In this document: positions 24,502-32,337 of the stretch, one piece after another
How positions within the stretch are numbered: position 1 is the stretch's first letter
How the letters are laid out: each line of letters starts with the position of its first letter
NCBI RefSeq assembly: GCF_001642695.1
Contig: NZ_LWCC02000122.1
Coordinates: 1 to 57,503 of the forward strand
Source: Streptomyces chilikensis
Lineage (GTDB): Bacteria > Actinomycetota > Actinomycetes > Streptomycetales > Streptomycetaceae
Reading direction: 5' to 3'
DNA length: 57,503 nucleotides
The notes under the pieces: model-generated
Databases searched by the model: none
Told to the model about the DNA's origin: nothing
Seen by the model: only the letters and a program-made list of their open reading frames with translations
Position numbers and translations under genes: made by a program

Positions 24502-25005
24502 TCACATGCCGGGTTTCACCTCGTACCGCGGGCCCTGGTCGGGCCGGTCCGAACCGCCGCCCAGCTGCGACACCAGGCCCTGCCGTCGGGACAGGTCGTG
24601 CAGCAGGCCACGGGTCTCGTCCTGGGGGAGGTGCGCCCTGCGGGCGATGTCGTCCAGGTGGGCGGCCTCGCCGCCGTGCGTCTCCTGGGCCTCGGTGACC
24701 GCGCGGAACACCCGCTCGTGGCGGTCGGTGTACTCGGACCGGTCGCGTCCGGCGAACGTCCTCTCCTGTCCCCGGTCCGAGGGGGCGGAGCCGCCCCGGC
24801 CGCCGGAGCGGGACCCCTGCTTGCCCCGGTGCACGCCGGCCATCCGCTCCTCGTGCGAGATGGAGTTCCGGCCGGTGGTGTGCGCGCGCTGCTTGGAGGC
24901 ACCGGTGGTCACCGAGTGCTCGCTGGGCGCGTCACCGGCCCGGTGCGCCTCGCGGGCCGCCTCCCGCTTCTGGGCCTCGTCGCCCTCCATGTGCTTGCGT
25001 ACCAC
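24502..25005 (-). CDS. Charged stress-type protein of unknown function
   Basis: 167 residues. The first 95 are hydrophilic and disordered-looking (HMEGDEAQKREAAREAHRAG, SVTTGASKQRAHTTGRNSIS). The C-terminal 65 contain HERVFRAVTEAQETHGGEAA and LPQDETRGLLHDLSRRQGLV, which could form a small winged helix. I do not recognise a named family. It precedes the DUF2795 gene's end by 33 bases on the same strand, suggesting co-transcription with it. Confidence 0.7.
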   Translation of the reverse strand: MVRKHMEGDEAQKREAAREAHRAGDAPSEHSVTTGASKQRAHTTGRNSISHEERMAGVHRGKQGSRSGGRGGSAPSDRGQERTFAGRDRSEYTDRHERVFRAVTEAQETHGGEAAHLDDIARRAHLPQDETRGLLHDLSRRQGLVSQLGGGSDRPDQGPRYEVKPGM

Positions 25006-25038
25006 GGCACCGCTCCTTCCTCCGCCGACCGTGGCCGG

Positions 25039-25359
25039 TCAGCGGTCCAGTTCTTCCTGGATGGGTGTCTTCGGGACCTCCCGAAGGTGCTGGGACTGAC
25101 CCGGCCTGCCGCCCGCCCGGGCCTGCTGGGCGCGCTGGGACGCGTTGACGCCCAGGTCGGAGGCGGGGTCGGTGCGGACCGACCGGGCCACGTCGTCCCG
25201 GTTGGTGTACTCCTCCGGCGGAATGCCGCGGAGCGCCGCCACGACGCCCTCCGAAGCCCCGGACGTGCGGGCCGCGTCGATCAGCTGGTTCTTGTCGGCG
25301 GGGAAGTCGACGTCCTTGATGGCGTCCACCACTTCCCGCGCGCTCGTCGCGTGGGCCAT
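25039..25359 (-). CDS. DUF2795 domain protein
   Basis: 106 residues. ATSAREVVDAIKDVDFPADK, QLIDAARTSGASEGVVAALRG and IPPEEYTNRDDV make up a DUF2795 domain (about 4-63), a small helical fold common in actinobacteria and often seen near stress genes. The C-terminal 40 residues are Gln/Arg-rich and disordered. GGAGGCAGTG precedes the start. It is divergent from the DUF2267 gene. Function unknown. Confidence 0.83.
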   Translation of the reverse strand: MAHATSAREVVDAIKDVDFPADKNQLIDAARTSGASEGVVAALRGIPPEEYTNRDDVARSVRTDPASDLGVNASQRAQQARAGGRPGQSQHLREVPKTPIQEELDR

Positions 25360-25545
25360 CACTGCCTCCTGCCGAGATCGTGTGTCGCTCCCCGGGTAAC
25401 CACGCGCGCCCCGGTACTCACACCCGCCCCGCACATCCGTCGGCCCCCGGCCGAATCGGCCGCCCCGTACCGGACACCCGGACCCCGTACACGGACCGGA
25501 ACGAGCAGGACGGACCGGAACGAGCAGGAAGGGAGACGAAGCCCC

Positions 25546-25959
25546 ATGGACCACGCGACCTTCATCGGACAGGTACAGGCGAGGGCGCGCCTGGACAGCC
25601 GGGGTGCCGCCGAGGGCGCCACCCGCGCCACGCTGGAGACGCTCGCCGAACGCGTTCCCGCGACGGTGGCGAACGACGTCGCCGGCCAGCTGCCCCGGGA
25701 GATCGGCGAGCACCTGCGTCGGGTCGCGGCCGCCCCGGACCAGCCGGCCACCGGCGTACGGCTGAGGTACCCGGAGTTCCTCGACCGGGTCGCCCGGCGC
25801 GCCCATGAGGATCCGGCCAGGGCCGCGGACGAGGCGCGCTGCGTGATGGAAGTCGTCGGCGAGGCGACCCAGGGCGGGGTGATGGAGAAGATCCGTCACT
25901 CCGTGGACAGGGAACTGGGCGACTTCCTCCTCTCCGGCAGCACCGGCAGGAGGGCCTGA
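25546..25959 (+). CDS. DUF2267 domain protein
   Basis: 137 residues. FIGQVQARARLDSRGAAEGA, TRATLETLAERVPATVANDV, AGQLPREIGEHLR and YPEFLDRVARRAHED are characteristic of DUF2267, an all-helical family found with DUF2795 and other stress proteins in actinobacteria. No enzyme motif. The start at 25546 is preceded by GGAAGGGAGACGAAG. Function unknown. Confidence 0.85.
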   Translation: MDHATFIGQVQARARLDSRGAAEGATRATLETLAERVPATVANDVAGQLPREIGEHLRRVAAAPDQPATGVRLRYPEFLDRVARRAHEDPARAADEARCVMEVVGEATQGGVMEKIRHSVDRELGDFLLSGSTGRRA

Positions 25960-26202
25960 CCCGGCGGCCCCGCCTCCGGCGGCACCGGCCGGGGCCGCCG
26001 GAGGACCTCCAAGGCGGCGACCCGGTGTCACGAAGGCCCTCCCCGCCGGATGCCGCGGACCCGCCGACGACCTGCGACCGCTGTGCCGGGCCGGTCGGGT
26101 CCGGCGAGGCGCGCGACCCGTTCGCCACCGGGCGCGGCCCTCACCCCCGTACGGCGCCGCGAGCCGTGCGCGGCTCCCGCCACGCCCGGCCGGCCCGGCC
26201 CC

Positions 26203-26841
26203 TCAGGCCCTCTCCGCGTGCTCCCGCAGGCGGGCGGAGACCAGGGATTCGAGCGCGTCGGCAGCCAGCTCGGCGTACCGGGTGAAGTCGGTGTCGTCGC
26301 CGGCGGCCGCGGCCACCCGGAAGCCGTCGGTCAGGGCCCGCCCCATGACGGCGATGTCGTGCGCCAGCTCCGCCGCGACGTCCTCCGTCACCCCCGCGTA
26401 CGAGGCGCGCAGCCGGGACGCGATGAACTCGAACATCTCCTCGCGGATGGCGAGGTACCGCTGCCGGGCGAGGTTGTCCTCCAACCGCCGTTCGAACGCG
26501 AAGACGAGGCCGATGCTCCAGAACGCGGCGGCCGGGTCGGCGAGGCTTCCGGACGCCGCCGCCGAATCGGCGATGCTCCGCCGCAGCAGCTCGCGCATGT
26601 CCGCGGCGGACGCGTGGGTCCGCCGCCAGACCTCGAAGCAGTGGTCGAGCAGCGCGACGAAGAGCTGCTCCTTGTTCTGGAAGTGCCAGTACACGGATCC
26701 GATCGGCAGGCCGGACGCGCGTGCGACATCGGCCATGGTCGTCCCCTCGTACCCGGCCTCGACCGCACGCGAGAGCACGGCCTCGAGTATCGCCTGCTTC
26801 GACACCTCGGACCCCTGATGGGTCTTCCGCCTCGTGGCCAT
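26203..26841 (-). CDS. TetR-family regulator, probable controller of the mhp-like operon
   Basis: 212 residues. Helix-turn-helix TTMADVARASGLPIGSVYWH then FQNKEQLFVALLDHCFEVW (about 36-75). It is divergent from the aromatic-acid transporter gene, with the CTAGAA-N6-TTCTAG site between them. Its recognition helix is almost identical to that of the second TetR gene at 34115, so the two proteins may bind the same sites. The C-terminal ligand domain differs, which could let two inducers act on one regulon. Confidence 0.9.
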   Translation of the reverse strand: MATRRKTHQGSEVSKQAILEAVLSRAVEAGYEGTTMADVARASGLPIGSVYWHFQNKEQLFVALLDHCFEVWRRTHASAADMRELLRRSIADSAAASGSLADPAAAFWSIGLVFAFERRLEDNLARQRYLAIREEMFEFIASRLRASYAGVTEDVAAELAHDIAVMGRALTDGFRVAAAAGDDTDFTRYAELAADALESLVSARLREHAERA

Positions 26842-26894
26842 CGGCCCCCCTCACCGTTCTTCGGACTGCAGTTCTACCAAATTCGCGCCAACCC

Positions 26895-26953
26895 TTGACA
26901 CCGCCGATGGACGCTGGTCATCGTAATGCCGATTCTAGAACGTTGCTTCTAGG
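26895..26953 (+). promoter_or_regulatory. Divergent promoter/operator region of the mhp-like operon
   Basis: A rightward -35-like TTGACA (26895-26900) is followed by an AT-rich CGTAATG (26922-26928) as a possible -10. Immediately downstream lies the dyad CTAGAA-CGTTGC-TTCTAG (26935-26952), whose left part is the palindrome TTCTAGAA (26933-26940). CTAG is rare in such GC-rich genomes, and related sites precede the second TetR gene and the SDR gene, so this is a strong operator candidate. Confidence 0.65.
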
Positions 26954-27051
26954 TTTCGTCTACGGAACGCGACCCGGTGCGCGGTCCACCTCATTCCGGC
27001 GGGCCACTGCGATGGCGCGGGTCCGCTCTGTCCCGAGACAGGGAGACCTCC

Positions 27052-28407
27052 ATGAGGATCACCGACCACATCCCTCAAGAGAAGATGAGCGGTCTGCAGA
27101 TCCGCGCCGTCGTCATCGCGATCGCCCTGGTCGTGCTCGACGGCTACGACGTCTCGCTCACGTCGTTCGCCGCCCCGTACATCGAGGAGGGCTTCGGGGT
27201 CTCCAAGGCCGAGCTCGGACTCGTGATGTCCGGCGCCCTGATCGGCATGCTCGTGGGCTCGATCGTCGTCGCGCCGCTCGCCGACCGCATCGGCAGGCGC
27301 AGGATGGGCGTCATCTCCACCGTGACGATCGCGGTGGGCATGTTCATCGGCCCCTTCGCGACGCCGGAGACGGGGACGTGGCCCCTCGTCGTGAGCCGCA
27401 TCGTCACCGGTGTCGGCGTCGGCTCCCTGGTGGCCGTGGTGGGCGTCATCCTCGCCGAGTACACGGGCAAGCGCGTGTACGCGCTGGTGATGGCCGTCTA
27501 CGCCGCCGCGATCAACATCGGCGGGCTGCTCGGCTCCATGATCGTGGGCCCGATGCTCGACGCGCGCGGCTGGCAGTTCGGCTGGTGGATCGGGTTCGCC
27601 CTGAGCGCGGTCGCCGCGGTCGCCACGTACGCCCTCCTCCCCGAGTCGCTCGCCTGGCTCTCCGAGGGCCGTCGCCCGGACTCCCTGCAGCGGCTCAACG
27701 CGCTCCTGGCGAAGATGCGCCGCCCCGCGCTCGAAGCGCTCCCGGAGTCCGACTCGACGGGCGTCAGGGCGAAGGGCTCGCTGCGCACCGTCTTCACCGG
27801 CCGGACCGGCTTCTACACGCTGCTGATGATCGTCGGATACGTCGCGTACATGCTCAGCTTCTACTTCATGACGAACTGGGCGCCGAGCGCCGTCGCGTCG
27901 GCCAACCAGAACCCGGCGCTCGCCCCGCAGCTCGTCTCCGCCTTCAGCATCGGCGGCATCCTCGGCAACGTGCTCTTCGGGTTCCTCGGCAACAAGCTCG
28001 GCGTCCGCCTCCTCGCCCCGGTCTTCCTGATCCTGGCCACCGCTGCCCTGGCGCTGTTCGGCATCGCCGGCCCGGGGATGCCGACCGCCTGGTGGACCCT
28101 GTTCCTCGCCTCGTTCTTCGTCTGCTCGGGCACCGCCGCCTTCTACGCGATCGTCCCGACCCTGTACCCGACGCTGGCCCGTTCGACCGGCTTCGGTGTC
28201 GTCATCGGCGTCGGCCGCTTCGGCGGCATCGTGGCGCCGGTCGCCGGCGGCGCGGCCTTCGACGCGGGCATGGAGATGGGGACCGCCTTCACCGTCTTCG
28301 CGTTGCCCATGCTCGTCGCCGGCCTCTGCGTCCTGATCCTGCACCTGAGCCAGCGCCGCTCCGACGCGCCGAGTGCTCAGCCCGTGCTCACCGGTACGTC
28401 CGCGTAG
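27052..28407 (+). CDS. MFS aromatic acid transporter (AAHS family)
   Basis: 451 residues with about 12 transmembrane helices. The AAHS signature LVVLDGYDVSLTSFAAPYIE in helix 1 and APLADRIGRRRM between helices 2 and 3 point to a proton symporter for aromatic acids (MhpT, PcaK, BenK relatives). It is the first gene of the rightward catabolic operon. GGGAGACCTCC precedes the ATG. Likely substrate: a phenylpropionate-type acid, inferred from the operon. Confidence 0.9.
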   Translation: MRITDHIPQEKMSGLQIRAVVIAIALVVLDGYDVSLTSFAAPYIEEGFGVSKAELGLVMSGALIGMLVGSIVVAPLADRIGRRRMGVISTVTIAVGMFIGPFATPETGTWPLVVSRIVTGVGVGSLVAVVGVILAEYTGKRVYALVMAVYAAAINIGGLLGSMIVGPMLDARGWQFGWWIGFALSAVAAVATYALLPESLAWLSEGRRPDSLQRLNALLAKMRRPALEALPESDSTGVRAKGSLRTVFTGRTGFYTLLMIVGYVAYMLSFYFMTNWAPSAVASANQNPALAPQLVSAFSIGGILGNVLFGFLGNKLGVRLLAPVFLILATAALALFGIAGPGMPTAWWTLFLASFFVCSGTAAFYAIVPTLYPTLARSTGFGVVIGVGRFGGIVAPVAGGAAFDAGMEMGTAFTVFALPMLVAGLCVLILHLSQRRSDAPSAQPVLTGTSA

Positions 28408-28442
28408 CGGCCGTCCACCACCTTCGAGAAAGGAACCACGCG

Positions 28443-29378
28443 ATGCCGCTGGCCGTCGCAGCGCTCTCCCACGCGCCGTCCTTCGGCAACGTCGACCCGG
28501 GCGGGGAGACGTTCGCCGAGATCAACACCGCCATCGACGAGGTCAGGGGGTTCGTCGCCGAGTACGCCCCCGACCTGGTCGTGGTGTTCGGGCCCGATCA
28601 CTTCAACGGCCAGCTCTACTCGCTGATCACACCGTGGGTGATCGGTGCGGTCGCCGAGGGCATCGGTGACTACGGCACCACCGCGGGGCCGCTCCCCGTC
28701 GACGGCGACGCCGCCCGGGCCTTCCACGCCGCAGTGCTGGCCGAAGGCGTCGACATCGGCCGCAGCGAGCGGATGAAGGTCGACCACGGCGTGGTCCAGC
28801 CGCTCGACTTCGTGTTCGGGAAGGGCTTCACGCAGCCGATCGTGCCGGTGTTCGTGAACGCGATCGGCCTGCCGCTCCCGCCCATGCGGCGGGTGCGCCT
28901 GATGGGTGAGGCGTTCGGCCGGGCCGCCCGGGCGATGGACGCGAGGGTGCTGTTCCTCGCCTCGGGCGGCATCTCCCACAACCCGCCGATCCCGCGCTGG
29001 GACGGCGCCCCCGGCACCGTGCGCGAGCGCCTGGTCTCGTACGCGCCCTCGGCCGGGGAGCGGCAGGAGCGTGAGCAGCTGATCGTCAAGGGCATCCAGG
29101 CGATCGCCGACGGCACGGCGCCGAGCGACCCCCTGAACGAGGAGTGGGACACGCTCGTGCTCGACGTGTTCCGCTCCGGCGACCTCGCCCCGGTCGACGA
29201 CTGGGAGAACGGCTGGTTCATGGCGGAGGGCGGATCGGCCGCGCACGAGATGCGCAGCTGGATCGCCGCCTACGCGGCGCTGTCCACCGCGGGCCCCTAC
29301 CGCTTCGCGGTCGACCGCTACTGGGCGGTCGAGAAGTGGGGCGCCGGCTTCGCGATCCAGGCGGCGGTGACCGCATGA
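28443..29378 (+). CDS. mhpB: 3-carboxyethylcatechol 2,3-dioxygenase
   Basis: 311 residues, close to E. coli MhpB in length and motifs: ALSHAPSFGNVDP at the start (metal histidine H10), VVFGPDHFNG, MKVDHGVVQPLDF and LFLASGGISHNPP. It belongs to class III extradiol ring-cleavage dioxygenases that use Fe(II) and open 2,3-dihydroxyphenylpropionate next to its hydroxyls. GAAAGGAACC precedes the ATG. The stop overlaps the next gene start (ATGA), so expression is coupled. Confidence 0.92.
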   Translation: MPLAVAALSHAPSFGNVDPGGETFAEINTAIDEVRGFVAEYAPDLVVVFGPDHFNGQLYSLITPWVIGAVAEGIGDYGTTAGPLPVDGDAARAFHAAVLAEGVDIGRSERMKVDHGVVQPLDFVFGKGFTQPIVPVFVNAIGLPLPPMRRVRLMGEAFGRAARAMDARVLFLASGGISHNPPIPRWDGAPGTVRERLVSYAPSAGERQEREQLIVKGIQAIADGTAPSDPLNEEWDTLVLDVFRSGDLAPVDDWENGWFMAEGGSAAHEMRSWIAAYAALSTAGPYRFAVDRYWAVEKWGAGFAIQAAVTA

Positions 29379-30277
29379 GCCGGTCCGCGGGGACGCACTT
29401 CGCGACCCTCTGGGAGGAGATCGCGGACCTGGGGCACACGCTGCGGTACGTGGACGCGGGCGGCTACCGCACCCGGGTCCTCGACCTCGCCGGAACGGCC
29501 CCCGACGCGCAGACGGTCGTGCTCGCCAGCGGCACCAGCGGCCACATCGAGGCGTGGACGCAGAACGTCCGCGCGTTCGTGGAGGCCGGTTTCCGGGTGG
29601 TCGGCTACGACTACCCGGGCCACGGGTACACATCGCCGGCCGGCCATCCGCTGGAGATCCGCGACTACGAGGAGCACCTGCTCGCGCTGCTCGACGCACT
29701 GGAGCTCGAGCGCGTGCACCTCGCGGGCGAGTCGCTCGGCGGCTGGCTCGCGCTGAAGTTCGCACCGAAGCACCCCGACCGTCTGCACACGGTGATCCTG
29801 TCCGCGCCGGGCGGGCGGGTGGTGGGGGAGCCGCAGCTGGACAGGACGCAGTCGGTGAGCGTCCGGGCGGCGAGCGAGCCGACGTTCGAGAACGTGAAGA
29901 AGCGCTTGCAGGTCGTGATCCACGACCCGCGGAACATCACCGACGAGCTCGTCCGCGTCCGCCAGGCGATCTACGCCCGTGACGGGTTCAGCATGGCGAA
30001 CGTGTCCGCCCTGCGGGAACCGGAGCGGCGCTGGCGCAACCGCGTGACGGACGACGACTTCGCGGCGGTCCCGGTACCGGCGCTGATGGTGTGGACCGAC
30101 AACGAGCCGACCGGTGACGAGGCCGAGGGTGAACGCCTGTGCCGGCTGATCCCGGACGGCGAGTACCTGCTGATCCGCGGCGCCGCGCACTGGCCGCAGT
30201 GGGAGGGCGCCGCCGAGTTCAACGCCGCGGCGGTCGCCTTCCTGAAGAAGCACGCCGGGCGGAGGAACCATGCCTGA
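29375..30277 (+). CDS. mhpC: 2-hydroxy-6-oxononadienedioate hydrolase (alpha/beta hydrolase)
   Basis: 300 residues with the alpha/beta hydrolase fold. The nucleophile is S120 in LAGESLGGWLALKF; an oxyanion-side GTSGHIEAW and the final GAAHWPQWE histidine are in place. MhpC-type C-C bond hydrolases split the ring-cleavage product into 2-hydroxypentadienoate and succinate (or fumarate). It overlaps the dioxygenase upstream and the hydratase downstream, consistent with a coupled pathway. Confidence 0.88.
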   Translation: MSRSAGTHFATLWEEIADLGHTLRYVDAGGYRTRVLDLAGTAPDAQTVVLASGTSGHIEAWTQNVRAFVEAGFRVVGYDYPGHGYTSPAGHPLEIRDYEEHLLALLDALELERVHLAGESLGGWLALKFAPKHPDRLHTVILSAPGGRVVGEPQLDRTQSVSVRAASEPTFENVKKRLQVVIHDPRNITDELVRVRQAIYARDGFSMANVSALREPERRWRNRVTDDDFAAVPVPALMVWTDNEPTGDEAEGERLCRLIPDGEYLLIRGAAHWPQWEGAAEFNAAAVAFLKKHAGRRNHA

Positions 30278-31109
30278 CGCGAGAACCCTGCCCGACGAAA
30301 GGACCGGAGTGGGCGTCGCCCCGGAGACCATCACCCAGATCGCGCGCGAGTTGTTCGAGGCGAAGCGCGGCGTGTACACGGTGCCGTACGTGAGCCCCCG
30401 GCTCCCCGAGCGGGACCTCGACGCGGCCTACGCGATCTCCGCCGAGTTCGCCGCCCTCCGCGAGCGCGAGCTGGGGGTGAAGCGGGTGGGCCGCAAGGTC
30501 GGGCTGACCAACGCCCTCGTGCAGCAGCGCGTGGGCATCGACGAACCCGACTACGGCGTCATCCACGACGACATGGTGCACCCCTCGGGAACGCACCTCC
30601 CGATGTCCGCGTACAACCGGCTGCTCATCGAGGCCGAGGTCGCGTTCGTCCTGAAGAGCGACATCCTGGACCCCTCCCGCGAGAGCGTCGAGGCCGCGAT
30701 CGACCACGTGACCCCCGCGTTCGAGGTCGTCGACTTCCGCTACGGCGGTTCGGTCGGGCAGATCGTCGACACCATCGCGGACAACGCCGGCTGCAGCGGC
30801 GTCGTCCTCGGCGAGGAGCGCCACGCGTACGGCGAGGTGGACCTGACGAAGGCGGAGATGGTCATCACGGGCGGCGGTACCGAGATCACCCGCGGCGTCG
30901 GCAGCAACGTGCTGGGCGACCCGGTCAACGCGGTCGTCTGGCTGGCCGGGACCGCGATCCGCACGGGCGAACCGCTGCGTGCCGGCGAGGTGCTGCTGTC
31001 CGGGTCCATCGGCTACATCGAGCCGTGGCCCGCCGACGTCGAGTGCGTCGCCACCATCACCGGACTGGGTCGCGTCGTCGCGACCGCGGATGCGAAAGGC
31101 CGAACATGA
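30270..31109 (+). CDS. mhpD: 2-keto-4-pentenoate hydratase
   Basis: 279 residues. KRVGRKVGLTNALVQQRVGI, EAEVAFVLKSDI, PAFEVVDFRY and NAVVWLAG are hallmarks of the MhpD/hydratase-decarboxylase (FAH-like) family, with the acidic metal ligands in the EAEVAF region. It adds water to 2-hydroxypenta-2,4-dienoate, giving 4-hydroxy-2-oxopentanoate. The start overlaps the hydrolase gene by eight bases. Confidence 0.9.
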   Translation: MPDARTLPDERTGVGVAPETITQIARELFEAKRGVYTVPYVSPRLPERDLDAAYAISAEFAALRERELGVKRVGRKVGLTNALVQQRVGIDEPDYGVIHDDMVHPSGTHLPMSAYNRLLIEAEVAFVLKSDILDPSRESVEAAIDHVTPAFEVVDFRYGGSVGQIVDTIADNAGCSGVVLGEERHAYGEVDLTKAEMVITGGGTEITRGVGSNVLGDPVNAVVWLAGTAIRTGEPLRAGEVLLSGSIGYIEPWPADVECVATITGLGRVVATADAKGRT

Positions 31110-31570
31110 GTGACCACCGTCCCGTCGACGCGATCACCCGCGTCGAGATCGAGCAGCTCATCGCGGAGATGCTCTACCGCCTGGACCACAACCAGGCGGA
31201 CACCACCTGGGAGCTGTACACCGAGGACGGCGTCTCGGTCGGCCCGATGGGCGACATGGACCGCGAGGCCATGAAGGCCTGGGGCGCCGCGCGGGCCCGG
31301 CGGACGGACGTCGTCGGCCGCCACTTCATCGGCGGGATCCGCCTGGTGCGGGACGGCGAGGAGGTCGAGGGAACGGTGCAGTACCTCACCTTCCGCGACA
31401 CGAACGAGCCGCAGACGCAGCCCGCGTCGGTCGGCGAGTTCCGCGAGCGCTACCGCAGGGTCGACGGCCGGTGGCTGTTCGCCCGCCGGGAGATCGTGCC
31501 CGTCTTCGGCGGCCGGGCGGCCGCGGCCCACGCCGCGCGCCTGGCCGGGCGAGAAGGGCCGGCACAGTGA
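31106..31570 (+). CDS. SnoaL/NTF2-like small protein
   Basis: 154 residues of the cone-shaped NTF2-like fold: EIEQLIAEMLYRLDHNQADT, WELYTEDGVSV, GRHFIGGIRLVRDGEEVEG, RRVDGRWLFARREIVPVFGG. Members serve as small hydratases, isomerases or accessory subunits of ring hydroxylases. Canonical mhp operons lack such a gene. Here it overlaps both neighbours (ATGA with the hydratase, GTGA with the aldolase), so it is an integral part of the operon. Its role is unknown. Confidence 0.78.
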   Translation: MSDHRPVDAITRVEIEQLIAEMLYRLDHNQADTTWELYTEDGVSVGPMGDMDREAMKAWGAARARRTDVVGRHFIGGIRLVRDGEEVEGTVQYLTFRDTNEPQTQPASVGEFRERYRRVDGRWLFARREIVPVFGGRAAAAHAARLAGREGPAQ

Positions 31571-32337
31571 AGCGGGCGGCTCTCGGTGACGGGAACCCCG
31601 TCCTCTTCCACCAGACGGTCCCCGCGTTCTCGATCCCGGAGTGGGCGGCCGCCGCCGGTTACGACGGCGTGATCCTCGACCTCCAGCACGGCGAACTGGG
31701 GCTGGAGGCGGCCTGCGGGATCCTGCGCTCGATCCCGCGGGAGAACGCGTACGCGTACGCGCGGGTGGGCTCACCGGATCCCGCCCCGATCCTGCGGCTC
31801 CTCGACAGCGGGGCCCGCGGGATCGTCGCACCCACCGTCGAGTCCCGGTCCCAGGCCGAGGCCCTGGTCGCCGCGGCCAAGTACCCGCCCACCGGCAGCC
31901 GCAGCCTGGGACCCTCGCGGCCCGCGCTGTACCCGGGCGACTCGTACACCGAGGCGGGCGACCGGGCGGTGTCCGCCATCGCCCAGATCGAGACGAGGAC
32001 CGGAGTCGACCGCGCCGAGGAGATCGTCTCGACCCCCGGCCTGGACTCGGTCTACATCGGGCCCGCAGACCTGGCCGTCTCCTACGGCCTGCCCGGGCGC
32101 GGCGACTGGGACGACGGCCCCGTGCGCGAGGCGATCGCGTACCTCCGGGAGGTGACGAGCGCGCACGGCGTCACCCTCGGCATCTACTGCGGCCGGCCGG
32201 AGTACGCGGCCGGCCTGTTCGCCGCCGGCCTCGTCGACTACACGGGCCTCGGCATCGATCTCGTCCTGCTGAACCGCGCGTTCGGCGACACCATCGCCGG
32301 GCTGGACTCGGCACGATCCGCACGGAGCACCTCATGA
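31567..32337 (+). CDS. HpcH/HpaI-type pyruvate aldolase
   Basis: 256 residues of the HpcH/HpaI (class II, metal-dependent) aldolase family: YDGVILDLQHGELG, ARVGSPDPAPILRLLDSGAR with GIVAPTVES, MIETRTG-like QIETRTGVDRAEEI and DSVYIGPADLAVSYG. It would cleave a 4-hydroxy-2-oxoacid to pyruvate plus an aldehyde, taking the place of MhpE. No acylating acetaldehyde dehydrogenase (MhpF) is in the operon. It starts with GTG at 31567. Confidence 0.88.
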   Translation: MKRAALGDGNPVLFHQTVPAFSIPEWAAAAGYDGVILDLQHGELGLEAACGILRSIPRENAYAYARVGSPDPAPILRLLDSGARGIVAPTVESRSQAEALVAAAKYPPTGSRSLGPSRPALYPGDSYTEAGDRAVSAIAQIETRTGVDRAEEIVSTPGLDSVYIGPADLAVSYGLPGRGDWDDGPVREAIAYLREVTSAHGVTLGIYCGRPEYAAGLFAAGLVDYTGLGIDLVLLNRAFGDTIAGLDSARSARSTS

